Shown one piece after another: positions 44,379 through 52,895 of a DNA stretch of 64,000 nt. The translations under genes and the position numbers were made by a program. Each line of letters starts with the position of its first letter. The first letter of the stretch is position 1. The DNA comes from an uncultured Rhizobiaceae group bacterium. GTDB lineage: Bacteria > Pseudomonadota > Alphaproteobacteria > Rhizobiales > Rhizobiaceae. The notes beneath the pieces are model-generated. The model was not told where the DNA came from. It saw only the letters and a list, made by a program, of their open reading frames with translations, and ran no database searches. The DNA lies in assembly GCA_947501445.1 (NCBI GenBank), contig CANMVS010000007.1, forward strand, positions 186,001 through 250,000, given 5' to 3'.

Positions 44379-44621
44379 CTATTCCAACAGTCCATCAAGA
44401 ATAAATCTGCGATCCTTCTTGGGCGGCTCTTTATCCTCGTCCGAATCCTGCACAACCGGTTGTGAATTGGGAATATCGAGATTGCCTTTTCGGCCACAGC
44501 CGGTGGCGATGAGGCCGGTCATCATGAGAATAGCTGCCACGCGCACCGCGGGTGCCAGAGCATGAAAATGGGTCGTATTTGGCAAAGCGATCATGGGAAC
44601 TCGCAGGGTTCTGTAAGACAT
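44379..44621 (-). CDS. lptM: Small LptM-like lipoprotein
   Basis: This 80-residue protein has a type II signal with lipobox LIATGC followed by GRKGNLDIPNSQP, the GCGRKG layout of LptM-type lipoproteins that help assemble the LptDE LPS translocon. The frame is open to 44810, but ATG 44621 (MSYRTLRVP) gives the expected short signal; ATG 44594 is another option. Its place between argH and lysA is conserved in Rhizobiales. The tail is charged (DSDEDKEPPKKDRR). Confidence 0.65.
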   Translation of the reverse strand: MSYRTLRVPMIALPNTTHFHALAPAVRVAAILMMTGLIATGCGRKGNLDIPNSQPVVQDSDEDKEPPKKDRRFILDGLLE

Positions 44622-44748
44622 CTGTTGCTCTTTTATCGAAGTTACAGCCCTTTGTGCACCCTGTTTCGCTGCCGAATTGGCAGAAATCGCTATCAGCAGC
44701 AAAAACAGGGGGTCGCCGCAGGCATGAGGCGGCCTAATCAGCGTTGCA

Positions 44749-46137
44749 TCAGGATTGCGCGCGCCACCAGGCGACCTGGGCCCGAACGTTTTGTGGTGAT
44801 GTGCCGCCAAAGCTGGTACGGCTTGCGACGGAGGCTTCCACCGTCAGCACACCATAGACCTTTTCATTGATGGCGCTGTTGATTGTCTGCAGATCCGCAA
44901 GCGGCAAAGCGGCCAGTTCACAGCCACGCTCTTCAGCCATGGCCACGGCGGCACCCGTTGCATGATGGGCATCACGAAACGGCAGACCTGCCTCGCGAAC
45001 CAGCCAGTCGGCCAGATCAGTTGCGGTAGAGTAGCCGGATCCGGCAGCCGCCTTCATGCCTTCGACGAGAATGTGCATGTCGCGCACCATCCCGGTCATT
45101 GCAGCAATCGCCAGTTCCAGGGTCTCCGCCGCATCAAATACCTGTTCCTTGTCTTCCTGCATATCCTTGGAATAGGCGAGCGGCAGCCCCTTCATGACAG
45201 TCAAAAGTGCAATCAGCGCGCCATTGATACGGCCAGTCTTGGCACGAACCAGTTCAGCAGCGTCCGGGTTTTTCTTTTGCGGCATGATGGAAGAGCCGGT
45301 TGAAAAAGCGTCTGACAGCCGGGCAAAACCAAATTGAGGTGTCGACCAAATTACGATTTCTTCGGCAAGGCGGGACAGATGGGTGCCGCATATTGACGCA
45401 AGCCCCAAGAACTCAAGGGCGAAATCGCGATCAGATACCGTATCGATAGAATTGCGTGTCGGGGTTGAAAAGCCCAATGCCTTCGCTGTTTGATGCCGGT
45501 CGATTGGAAAGCCAGTCCCCGCAAGCGCGGCTGCACCCAAGGGGCATTCATCGAGCCGCGCCAGCGCATCACGCACCCGCGAGCGGTCACGGCCAAACAT
45601 TTCCACATAGGCCATGCAATGGTGGCCGAAGGTCACCGGCTGGGCTGTCTGCAGGTGGGTAAATCCCGGCATCACAGTGTCTGCATGTTCGTCCGCCCGG
45701 TCCAAAAATGCATCGATAAGTTTCGACAGGGCGTCCTGCGTCCTTTCCAGTTCGCCACGCACCCAAAGGCGAAAATCAAGGGCAACCTGATCATTGCGCG
45801 AGCGGGCGGTGTGCAATCTGCCTGCAGCAGGGCCAATCAGATTGGTCAGCCGCGATTCAATATTCATGTGAATATCTTCAAGCTGACGGGAGAAGGAAAA
45901 GGTGCCTGCTTCAATTTCTGACAAAATCGTGTTCAATCCATCCGTAATCTTGTCACGATCTTCGCTACTGATTATGCCAGTATCTGCCAGCATGGAGGCA
46001 TGCGCCAATGAACCCTGGATGTCCTGGGTGTATAGTTTCTGGTCAAATGCGATGGAAGCATTGATTTCTTCCATGATTGCATCCGGGCCGGAGGCGAAAC
46101 GCCCGCCCCACATTTGATTGGAGGATTTGCCGGTCAT
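44749..46137 (-). CDS. argH: Argininosuccinate lyase
   Basis: This 462-residue enzyme starts with [24 protein letters not shown] and has [17 protein letters not shown] and the fumarase-superfamily signature [12 protein letters not shown]. It forms arginine and fumarate from argininosuccinate. Its ATG faces that of tlpA only 27 bp away, so its promoter must overlap the divergent gene's. The 3' end is followed by the LptM-like gene. Confidence 0.96.
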   Translation of the reverse strand: MTGKSSNQMWGGRFASGPDAIMEEINASIAFDQKLYTQDIQGSLAHASMLADTGIISSEDRDKITDGLNTILSEIEAGTFSFSRQLEDIHMNIESRLTNLIGPAAGRLHTARSRNDQVALDFRLWVRGELERTQDALSKLIDAFLDRADEHADTVMPGFTHLQTAQPVTFGHHCMAYVEMFGRDRSRVRDALARLDECPLGAAALAGTGFPIDRHQTAKALGFSTPTRNSIDTVSDRDFALEFLGLASICGTHLSRLAEEIVIWSTPQFGFARLSDAFSTGSSIMPQKKNPDAAELVRAKTGRINGALIALLTVMKGLPLAYSKDMQEDKEQVFDAAETLELAIAAMTGMVRDMHILVEGMKAAAGSGYSTATDLADWLVREAGLPFRDAHHATGAAVAMAEERGCELAALPLADLQTINSAINEKVYGVLTVEASVASRTSFGGTSPQNVRAQVAWWRAQS

Positions 46138-46164
46138 GTCAGAATTAACTCCGGAGACGACTTG

Positions 46165-46839
46165 ATGTCTGAAGATAAAAATAAGAGCCGCAAGACGGTC
46201 AGGATCGCTGGCATTGCCATTGTCCTTGTCGCGCTGGCCGGTGTGGGTGCGGTATACGTGAATGGCATGCCATCTGGCAATACGCCTCAGGCTGTTGCCA
46301 ATCTAACCGGTGAATGTGCTGCGTCGATAGACCTGGCCCGCACGATCCAACCCCTGGCAAGAGGGCAGGTGGCGGCCATGGCCTCGGTCAGCGAGCCAAA
46401 ACCGCTTCAGTCATTGGCCTTTAATGGAACCGACGGCCAACCCATGAAACTTGGCGATCTGGCAGGCAAAACACTGCTGGTCAACCTGTGGGCCACATGG
46501 TGTGCTCCTTGCCGCGAGGAAATGCCGGCGCTCAATGAGTTGCAGGCGGAACTTGGCGGTGACGATTTCGAGGTTGTGGCAATCAATATCGACCGCGGTG
46601 ACGAATCAAAGCCGAAAAATTTCCTCGAGGAGATTGGTGTATCGGATCTTGGATTTTACCGTGATGACACGATGGGTGTTTTCAATACCTTGAAAAAGGA
46701 CGGGTTGGCGTTTGGCCTGCCGGTGACATTCCTTGTTGATGACACCGGATGCCTGCTGGCCAGTATGAACGGACCGGCCCATTGGTCCGGTTCGGATGCA
46801 AAGGCCTATATCGGCAAGGCACTATCGGCCGGCAGCTGA
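46165..46839 (+). CDS. tlpA: TlpA-like periplasmic thiol:disulfide oxidoreductase
   Basis: This 224-residue membrane-anchored thioredoxin has an N-terminal helix ([19 protein letters not shown]) and the active site [13 protein letters not shown]. It keeps apocytochrome or CuA-site cysteines reduced for cytochrome oxidase assembly. GGAGA at 46153-46157 supports ATG 46165 over the longer frame from 46114, which would run into argH. The family-typical [12 protein letters not shown] is present. Confidence 0.88.
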   Translation: MSEDKNKSRKTVRIAGIAIVLVALAGVGAVYVNGMPSGNTPQAVANLTGECAASIDLARTIQPLARGQVAAMASVSEPKPLQSLAFNGTDGQPMKLGDLAGKTLLVNLWATWCAPCREEMPALNELQAELGGDDFEVVAINIDRGDESKPKNFLEEIGVSDLGFYRDDTMGVFNTLKKDGLAFGLPVTFLVDDTGCLLASMNGPAHWSGSDAKAYIGKALSAGS

Positions 46840-46851
46840 TTTGATACCGCA

Positions 46852-47535
46852 TCATATGTGCTCTGGCATTGGGTGAGGAGCGGCGTCCACCGGGCGATGC
46901 CTTTGGCGCAGCAGGATGCATTCGACGACAAGCAGGTTCGCCAGAAAACCAAACCAGACACCCAGTCCAATGGTGACCTCGTTGAGGCCACCATTAATGA
47001 TGAAGATCGGCAGCAGAAAGACCCGTTGTGTCGCACCACCCAGCCCCAGCGCCATTGCGCGCATCATCCAGGCGCGATGGCGTGGAATATTGCGTCGGAT
47101 GATGAAGAGCAACGCCACCGCCAGTGCAACCAGGAGTGCCAGGCTAAAGGTAATGATACCGGCTGATTTGAGCCACCCGCCGAAGGCCGGGTAATTCTGA
47201 TTCATCCAAAGTGCGCTGAACGCAACAAGTGCGCCGCTGATGATTATGACCCGCCCCGACCAGCGATGCCACACGGGCCAACGCCGGCGCAGTGATGGGG
47301 AAAATTGCAGCGGTGCCAGCAGGCTGAAGACAATTCCCGACACGATATGCAGCACGATCGGAACCGGGATTTCAAAATAGTGCGGTGACGCGAAGATGCT
47401 GGCTTGTGGCGAAGGTCCGGCCTGTATCAGGCTTAGCTGAAAGGTACCACTGGCAACCTGCAGGCCACCAAGGATCAGCAGGGCCAGCGGAATGAGCCAG
47501 TTTGACGAAGGGTATTTTGAGTGTAATTTTGGCAT
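46852..47535 (-). CDS. DUF2306-type membrane protein
   Basis: This 227-residue protein has about six hydrophobic segments, with HIVSGIVFSLLAPLQFSPSLRRRWPVWHRWSGRV in the middle and RHRAWMMRAMALGLGGATQR later. The conserved histidines (LHIVSG, VWHRWSGR, RHRAWM) match the DUF2306 group of predicted heme- or quinone-related membrane proteins, though function is unknown. It is convergent with tlpA with 12 bp between stops. Confidence 0.7.
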   Translation of the reverse strand: MPKLHSKYPSSNWLIPLALLILGGLQVASGTFQLSLIQAGPSPQASIFASPHYFEIPVPIVLHIVSGIVFSLLAPLQFSPSLRRRWPVWHRWSGRVIIISGALVAFSALWMNQNYPAFGGWLKSAGIITFSLALLVALAVALLFIIRRNIPRHRAWMMRAMALGLGGATQRVFLLPIFIINGGLNEVTIGLGVWFGFLANLLVVECILLRQRHRPVDAAPHPMPEHI

Positions 47536-47605
47536 GCGGAAGGCCTTTCATCCGAAGATAAAACCTGCTCAGAAAACAAATTTGTTCGGTCAGTCCGGGT
47601 GGATG

Positions 47606-47821
47606 CTAGGGTTCCTGGTAGGTAAACACGTCTTCAAGCGGTGTGTTGAATACCCGGGCAATCAGAAATGCCAGTTCCAGCGAAGGGGAATATTTGGCAT
47701 TCTCTATGGCGACAATGGTCTGGCGTGTCACGCCGGTTTTTTCCGCCAGTTCTTTTTGGGTCATTTCCCCATGGTCGAAGCGCAGGCGGCGTATATTGTT
47801 GCTGACATGGCTTTTTCCCAT
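47606..47821 (-). CDS. XRE-family helix-turn-helix regulator
   Basis: This 71-residue protein is a Cro/CI-type HTH domain: NNIRRLRFDHGEMTQKELAEKTGVTRQTI with NAKYSPSLELAFLIARVFNTPLEDVF. Such short regulators often act with a membrane partner encoded next to them. Here the partner gene's TAA is one base before ATG 47821, so they are translated together. The longer frame to 47896 is out of place inside the partner gene. Confidence 0.87.
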   Translation of the reverse strand: MGKSHVSNNIRRLRFDHGEMTQKELAEKTGVTRQTIVAIENAKYSPSLELAFLIARVFNTPLEDVFTYQEP

Positions 47822-47822
47822 T

Positions 47823-48272
47823 TTAAAAACCCCTGCGGTAAAAATAAATCTGTGCCAGAATTTCAACCAGGGTGGCAACGCCAAAAGACGCGACAATCAT
47901 ATTGAACACCCAAAGGGCGGGTTGTCCCAGCGCCAGAGCGACCATGGATAGTGTAAATCCGGTTCCGAATACATAATAGGAAATTGCAGTTGCCCGCAGT
48001 TCGATGTGCCGGTCGCGCTCGTCGACGACAAAACTTGGATCGCTTTCGCGTTGGGCAATTGCCATGACGATGCTGAAGATGATTGTCAGTGCGATATTGA
48101 GGATGATCGCACCAACGATGAGGATCAGGATCGCCCTGCCCAAAAGGCTGGTGGCGTCGGCGCCGTCAAACCGGCCATGTTGATGCATCTGAAATATCAC
48201 CGCACCATAGATTGAAAAAACCAGCAAAGTGCTGACGAAAGAGATCACCATACGTTTTTCTTGGAAGGACAT
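47823..48272 (-). CDS. Four-helix membrane protein paired with the XRE regulator
   Basis: This 149-residue protein has four hydrophobic segments (VISFVSTLLVFSIYGAVIF, ILILIVGAIILNIALTIIF and two near the end) and a DERDRHIELRATAISYYVFG loop between helices 2 and 3, like DUF2178-type proteins. Small HTH plus DERD-loop membrane proteins are common in bacteria, and the partner probably modulates the regulator. Physiological role is unknown. Confidence 0.65.
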   Translation of the reverse strand: MSFQEKRMVISFVSTLLVFSIYGAVIFQMHQHGRFDGADATSLLGRAILILIVGAIILNIALTIIFSIVMAIAQRESDPSFVVDERDRHIELRATAISYYVFGTGFTLSMVALALGQPALWVFNMIVASFGVATLVEILAQIYFYRRGF

Positions 48273-48296
48273 TGTTGCCTCATTGTGACAGGTAAA

Positions 48297-48352
48297 GTGT
48301 ACACGAAGTCGTGATGTTTCGACTCTGTGTAAAAAATATCATACACAGAGTC
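48297..48352. promoter_or_regulatory. Operator-like inverted repeats upstream of the XRE operon
   Basis: A perfect 11-bp inverted repeat GACTCTGTGTA (48321-48331) / TACACAGAGTC (48342-48352) with a 10-bp A/T spacer lies 49 bp upstream of the membrane protein gene start. The palindrome GTGTACAC (48297-48304), with the same half-site GTGTA, lies between. This is a plausible autoregulatory site for the XRE protein. Confidence 0.65.
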
Positions 48353-48395
48353 AAGGATAATTTACACAATCTACAGCAGTGGTGCCGAAGTGAGG

Positions 48396-48430
48396 CATTG
48401 CCGGTTCCGTCAAAACCTGAATTGCTCCGG
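48396..48430 (+). repeat. Remnant of the dispersed two-hairpin element
   Basis: Only the right end is recognisable: GTCAAAACCTGAATTGCTC at 48409-48427 matches the 3' arm of hairpin 2 in copies 1, 2 and 5. No hairpin 1 sequence precedes it. Confidence 0.45.
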
Positions 48431-48551
48431 TTGATTGAGGACAAAATTCAAAAATAGCCCGCTGGACTTTCAGGAACATGGCACCACGCCACGCAACCGT
48501 CGATGAATACGTCGTCAATACCGATTTGGTGGATCGCATCATTTAAACTTG

Positions 48552-49514
48552 TTATTGTGGCTCCAAAGGCGCGCTCGACTGGGGATTTTCGACGACCTGA
48601 CCACTCTTCCAGTTCCCCTTGTTGACTTCGTTCAACAATGTTTGCCGGACAATATCGTAAACAGCCTTGGCGGACTTGGATAATGGTCGCGTATTGGGGA
48701 TTGCCAGGCAAACGGTGCGGGAGAGGCTGGGGTTGGAGATTTTGCGCCCGTCAACCTCTCCGGAATACCAAAGGTCAGACATTGAAGGCCAATTCAAAAC
48801 CGTCGCTCCAATACCTGCACGAACCATGCTGCGGATCGTCAGCAAAGATTGTTGCTCATAGCGCACGGTCACACTTCCGCCTTTTGCCAGCATGGCGTTC
48901 TCCAGGTTTCGACGGACATGCACTTTGCGGTTTGGCATTATGAGGTCGATGTTCTGCAAATCGATGAGATCAATGTCTCTGGTGTTTGGGCTGGGTTCGT
49001 CGCGTTTGGAAAAGAGGAAAAGGCTCTCCTCCAATACCGGCTCAAAGGTGACATTTTTCAGGTTGCCGACATTGGCAAGTATCGCAAAATCGACCTTGGC
49101 TGAATCGACAGCCTGACCGGCCTGATACCCCAGGCCATCTTCGATTTGAATGGAAATTCTGGGATGATGAAGCGTAACATCCTGGACAATTGCGGACGCG
49201 AGCTGAGAGGCCATTCCCACGGGCAGGGCAATCGATATGTCTCCCTCAAGTAATTCCGAATTGGTTTGCATGTCCGCCTGCGCGATCTCAATTTTCTCCA
49301 GAATTGCTTTCGCGTGGATATAAAATTTCTGCCCGGAATCCGTCATTTCCGTCCCACCGGGGCCGCGCAAAAGCAAGGTGCTTCCCAGTTGTTTCTCAAG
49401 ATCCGAAATCTGTCGGCTCAATGCCGGTTGCACGACATTCAATTCACGGGATGCGGCAATAAAACCACCGTGTTCGACGACACCGCAATAATAGCGAAGT
49501 TGTATGAGTTTCAT
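48552..49514 (-). CDS. LysR-family transcriptional regulator
   Basis: This 320-residue protein starts MKLIQLRYYCGVVEHGGFIAASRELNVVQPALSRQI, the LysR DNA-binding domain, with the usual effector domain after residue 90. It is divergent from the tctCBA cluster across about 313 bp and is the obvious candidate regulator for it. Inducer is likely the transported acid or a breakdown product. Confidence 0.9.
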   Translation of the reverse strand: MKLIQLRYYCGVVEHGGFIAASRELNVVQPALSRQISDLEKQLGSTLLLRGPGGTEMTDSGQKFYIHAKAILEKIEIAQADMQTNSELLEGDISIALPVGMASQLASAIVQDVTLHHPRISIQIEDGLGYQAGQAVDSAKVDFAILANVGNLKNVTFEPVLEESLFLFSKRDEPSPNTRDIDLIDLQNIDLIMPNRKVHVRRNLENAMLAKGGSVTVRYEQQSLLTIRSMVRAGIGATVLNWPSMSDLWYSGEVDGRKISNPSLSRTVCLAIPNTRPLSKSAKAVYDIVRQTLLNEVNKGNWKSGQVVENPQSSAPLEPQ

Positions 49515-49827
49515 TCTTCACTTTCTGGTCGGAGTTTGCGCAGTTGCGTTGACCGCCGCGTCAACAGTTTGTCACTCCAGGATACAGCGACCTTTCTACA
49601 GGGGCTTCAATCGCAAATTGATATCATAGAGCATGTCCAAACGCCAAGATTTCAGAAAATAGGGTCAAAATTGAGCAAAAACAGGTATTTGATCCGGGTA
49701 AGGCCCCTTGTAATAGCGAAACGGTATGGCGCGAATGCCTCAATGTAATTTGCATCCTGATGGACAGTGTGCGGTACTTTCAGGTGCTTAGTACTTTATG
49801 AGTCAACATCTCATTTGGGAGGAAACA
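49515..49827. promoter_or_regulatory. Divergent promoter region, LysR and tct cluster
   Basis: This 313-bp gene-free stretch contains the promoters of the LysR gene and the tct cluster. A direct repeat GTACTTT occurs at 49774-49780 and 49791-49797, close to the tctC start. No clear T-N11-A LysR box was decided by eye. Confidence 0.35.
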
Positions 49828-50769
49828 ATGAGACTGATAGCAAATCTGGTGGGCTCAGCACTGGTAACCGCGTTGAGCTTTGGCGTGGGAACACAATTGG
49901 CTTTTTCGGAAGATTATCCAAACAAGCCCATTGAGATGATCATAGGTTTCAAGCCCGGTGGTTTTTCAGATGCCATGGCTCGAAAAATTTCGGAGCCACT
50001 TTCTGAAAAGCTCGGACAAACCATTGTTCACACATACAAGGGCGGTGCCGGTGGCAGTATTGCCGCTACCGCCGTAAAGGGAAAACCTGCAGACGGCTAC
50101 AATCTGGTGGTTGCGACAAGTCTGACCTTCGCCTTCAACCCGCTTCAGGGAAAAGTCACCTATACAAAAGATGACTATGACTATCTCCTGACCATGGCCA
50201 GGTTTGAAGGTGCATTTGTCGCCTTGGCTGACAAATCCTGGAAAGATTTCCCATCCATGATTGAGGATGCAAAAAAAACGGGCACCCCCATCAAGTTTGG
50301 TTCTTTAGGCCCTGCCGACCGCTTGCAGATGGATGCAGTCAGTGCCGCAACCGGCGTCAAATTCATTCCACTACCGATCAAGGGTGGAGCCAATATGATG
50401 CAGTCGATATTGGGTGGTCACGTTGATTTCGGAATGAGCGGCGGACCGCATGTGCAGTATGTCAAATCGGGTGAAATGGTTGTTCTTGCCGCCTCAGGTG
50501 CGGATAAGCTCAATGCAACGCCGGATGCGCCCACGATGGCCAGCCTCGGCTACCCTGCAGTCAGCTACAACTCTGTGATTGCCGCCCCAAAGGGTTTGCC
50601 TGATGCGGTGAAAGCCAGGCTCGAGGAAGCCCTTGTTGCTTCAGCAAATGACAAACGGTTCCAGGAACTGGTGAACAAGCGTTTTGTTGGCATTCCTCCA
50701 ATGAACGGCGCCCAAACCAGGGAATCCATAGACAAAATCGCTGAATCCATGAAGGCCTCCATGAATTAG
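49828..50769 (+). CDS. Tripartite tricarboxylate transporter binding protein (TctC/Bug family)
   Basis: This 313-residue periplasmic protein has a signal peptide (LVGSALVTALSFGVGTQLAFS) and the Bug-family start DYPNKPIEMIIGFKPGG, then GGAGGSIAATAVKGKPADGYN. It binds a carboxylate or related small acid for the TctAB permease. GGGAGG at 49817-49822 fixes ATG 49828, not 49798. The ligand is unknown since Bug proteins vary widely. Confidence 0.9.
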   Translation: MRLIANLVGSALVTALSFGVGTQLAFSEDYPNKPIEMIIGFKPGGFSDAMARKISEPLSEKLGQTIVHTYKGGAGGSIAATAVKGKPADGYNLVVATSLTFAFNPLQGKVTYTKDDYDYLLTMARFEGAFVALADKSWKDFPSMIEDAKKTGTPIKFGSLGPADRLQMDAVSAATGVKFIPLPIKGGANMMQSILGGHVDFGMSGGPHVQYVKSGEMVVLAASGADKLNATPDAPTMASLGYPAVSYNSVIAAPKGLPDAVKARLEEALVASANDKRFQELVNKRFVGIPPMNGAQTRESIDKIAESMKASMN

Positions 50770-50791
50770 GGCACCCGGAATACCAAGCGTC

Positions 50792-51292
50792 ATGAGTACA
50801 AACGCCATGAATAGCAGACAGATCATATCCCTGGTGATTGTCCTGATGTGCGGGGTGATGTTCTACATCATCCCGCTTCAAACAGAAGACGGTGAGGCCG
50901 CGGCGCTGACCGGTGCCTCTTTGATGCCTAATCTGGCTATCGGTTTGATTTTCGGATTTTCCCTTTTTGATCTGGCACTGTCGTTCTTTCGGAAACCAAA
51001 GCCGGCGACAGCGAAGGGTGAAATCCCTTCGGACATGGTCATCATGGGGAAAGACCAGTTTTTGGGCGTCTTGATGGTTGTGTGCGCATTGACGGTTTTT
51101 GCACTGGTTTTGCGTCCAATCGGATATGTGCCTGCGTCTGTTTTGTTGTTATCGGCACTGATGTTTTTCACGGGTGGCAAACGCCTGGTGACAATTGCAA
51201 TCATTGCAACTGCAACAACATCTGTTCTCTATCTTGGTCTGCGATTTGGGTTTGGCATTCATATCAATGCATTCCCGGACCTATTTTCCTGA
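50792..51292 (+). CDS. Tripartite tricarboxylate transporter small membrane subunit (TctB)
   Basis: This 166-residue protein has four hydrophobic segments (ISLVIVLMCGVMFYIIPL, ASLMPNLAIGLIFGFSLFDLALSFF and two near the C-terminus), the TctB layout. It forms the small membrane subunit with TctA, which starts 10 bp later. ATG 50807 is a possible shorter start. Energy coupling is a cation gradient, not ATP. Confidence 0.85.
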   Translation: MSTNAMNSRQIISLVIVLMCGVMFYIIPLQTEDGEAAALTGASLMPNLAIGLIFGFSLFDLALSFFRKPKPATAKGEIPSDMVIMGKDQFLGVLMVVCALTVFALVLRPIGYVPASVLLLSALMFFTGGKRLVTIAIIATATTSVLYLGLRFGFGIHINAFPDLFS

Positions 51293-51301
51293 GGGTTTGA
51301 G

Positions 51302-52822
51302 ATGTTGGAACCACTGATTGCCGGGATACTGTCTGTTCTTTCACTTGAACCGCTGATCGGCATTGCTGCGGGTGTCGCTGTGGGCATCTTCATGGGCGCT
51401 GTTCCCGGGCTTCATGCAGCAATGGCAATTGCATTATTATCACCGATCACATTTGGCATGCAGCCGATTACGGCAATTGCCTTTCTGACGGGGATTTACA
51501 AAGGCGGCACCTATGGAGGGTCGATTTCCGCCATTTTGCTCAATACGCCCGGCTCACCGGAAGCAACCGCCTCTGCCTTTGACGGGTATCCCTTGGCGAA
51601 AGCAGGCAAGGCCAAAAAAGCGTTGCAGATGGCACTATACGCATCGGTTGCCGGGGCACTGCTCGCTGACGTTCTCCTTTATGCAATTGCGGCTCCATTT
51701 TCCAGGTTTGCCCTCAAGTTTGGCCCGACAGAAGTCACCTTCCTTGTGTTGTTCGCCTTCACCTTTGTTGCGGGTCTTGCCGGCAAATCAATGCTGAGAG
51801 GCCTGGCAGCCTGTGCATTCGGTTTCCTGTGCGCGATGATTGGACTGGACCCGATGTCCGCCACCCCGCGCCTCAATTTTGGGTTCATCGAGTTACAGGA
51901 CGGACTCCCCCTGTTGCCAATCGCCATTGGCATGCTGGGTGTAACGGAGGTTATGTTTGCAGTCGAACGCGGGCTTGAACATCGACGACGGGCGCAAGGA
52001 GAAGCACCAAAACCCATCAGCGGTACCGGCGGACCTTCTTTGGGATGGGTTGAATTTCTGACCCATTGGAAAACCATATTGCGCTCCAGCCTGATTGGTA
52101 CCGGAATTGGAGCATTGCCTGGCATAGGAGCTGCAATGGCCGCTTTTGTCGGTTATGGAACAGCCAGAAAATATGCCAAAAACCCGGATGAATTTGGTCG
52201 GGGTGCGCTGGAGGGTGTGGCCGCTCCGGAGGCTGCTAACAGTGCTGTGGTTGGTGGTAGTTTTGTTCCGTTACTTACACTTGGGATACCCGGAAACGTG
52301 ACAACTGCCCTATTGATCGGGACCTTCCTGGTTCACGGTATTGAACCGGGTCCTCATGTATTCAAAACTCAGCCGACGCTGATTTATGGCATATTCACTA
52401 TTTTATTTGTGGCGAATTTTTTCAATCTGATCATCGGCCTGTTGGGCAGCAGCCTTTATAGTCACATCGTAAAAGTGCCCGAATACATAACCTATTCAAT
52501 CATCGCATTGACCTGCGTAACCGGTGTCTACGCCGCATCCAGCAGCTTTTTCTTCATCTATGTGATGGTTATTTTTTCCGTCATCGGATATTTCATGAAG
52601 AAGTTTGATTATTCGTTTGTGGCTTTCCTGATTGGGTTTGTACTGGCTCCTGAATTCGAAATTTCATTCCGTTCCTTCCTCCTCATTGCGCAGGGGAACC
52701 CCGTAGGTTTGCTTCTTCAAAGTCCAATTGCGCTGGTTTTCTTCCTGCTCACCGTTGGCGCCGTTGTGCGCATCTTGTGGGCGCAGAGCGGGAGAGCCAG
52801 ACGATCTTCAACGTCCACATAG
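51302..52822 (+). CDS. Tripartite tricarboxylate transporter large membrane subunit (TctA)
   Basis: This 506-residue permease has about eleven hydrophobic segments. Family motifs are [45 protein letters not shown] and [28 protein letters not shown]. It moves the acid bound by the upstream TctC protein. It belongs to the LysR-controlled cluster with the ThDP enzyme that follows 73 bp later. Confidence 0.94.
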   Translation: MLEPLIAGILSVLSLEPLIGIAAGVAVGIFMGAVPGLHAAMAIALLSPITFGMQPITAIAFLTGIYKGGTYGGSISAILLNTPGSPEATASAFDGYPLAKAGKAKKALQMALYASVAGALLADVLLYAIAAPFSRFALKFGPTEVTFLVLFAFTFVAGLAGKSMLRGLAACAFGFLCAMIGLDPMSATPRLNFGFIELQDGLPLLPIAIGMLGVTEVMFAVERGLEHRRRAQGEAPKPISGTGGPSLGWVEFLTHWKTILRSSLIGTGIGALPGIGAAMAAFVGYGTARKYAKNPDEFGRGALEGVAAPEAANSAVVGGSFVPLLTLGIPGNVTTALLIGTFLVHGIEPGPHVFKTQPTLIYGIFTILFVANFFNLIIGLLGSSLYSHIVKVPEYITYSIIALTCVTGVYAASSSFFFIYVMVIFSVIGYFMKKFDYSFVAFLIGFVLAPEFEISFRSFLLIAQGNPVGLLLQSPIALVFFLLTVGAVVRILWAQSGRARRSSTST

Positions 52823-52895
52823 TGACCAGATATTCAAACTGAATTTTCCACAGGTACTCAATACCTGAGCCTTAAGTGAGTGAACCGGAGACGAG

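Noticed and set aside
43403-44404. Plus-strand open frame of 333 codons opposite lysA
   Set aside because: lysA is complete and certain on the minus strand; the antisense text has no motif.
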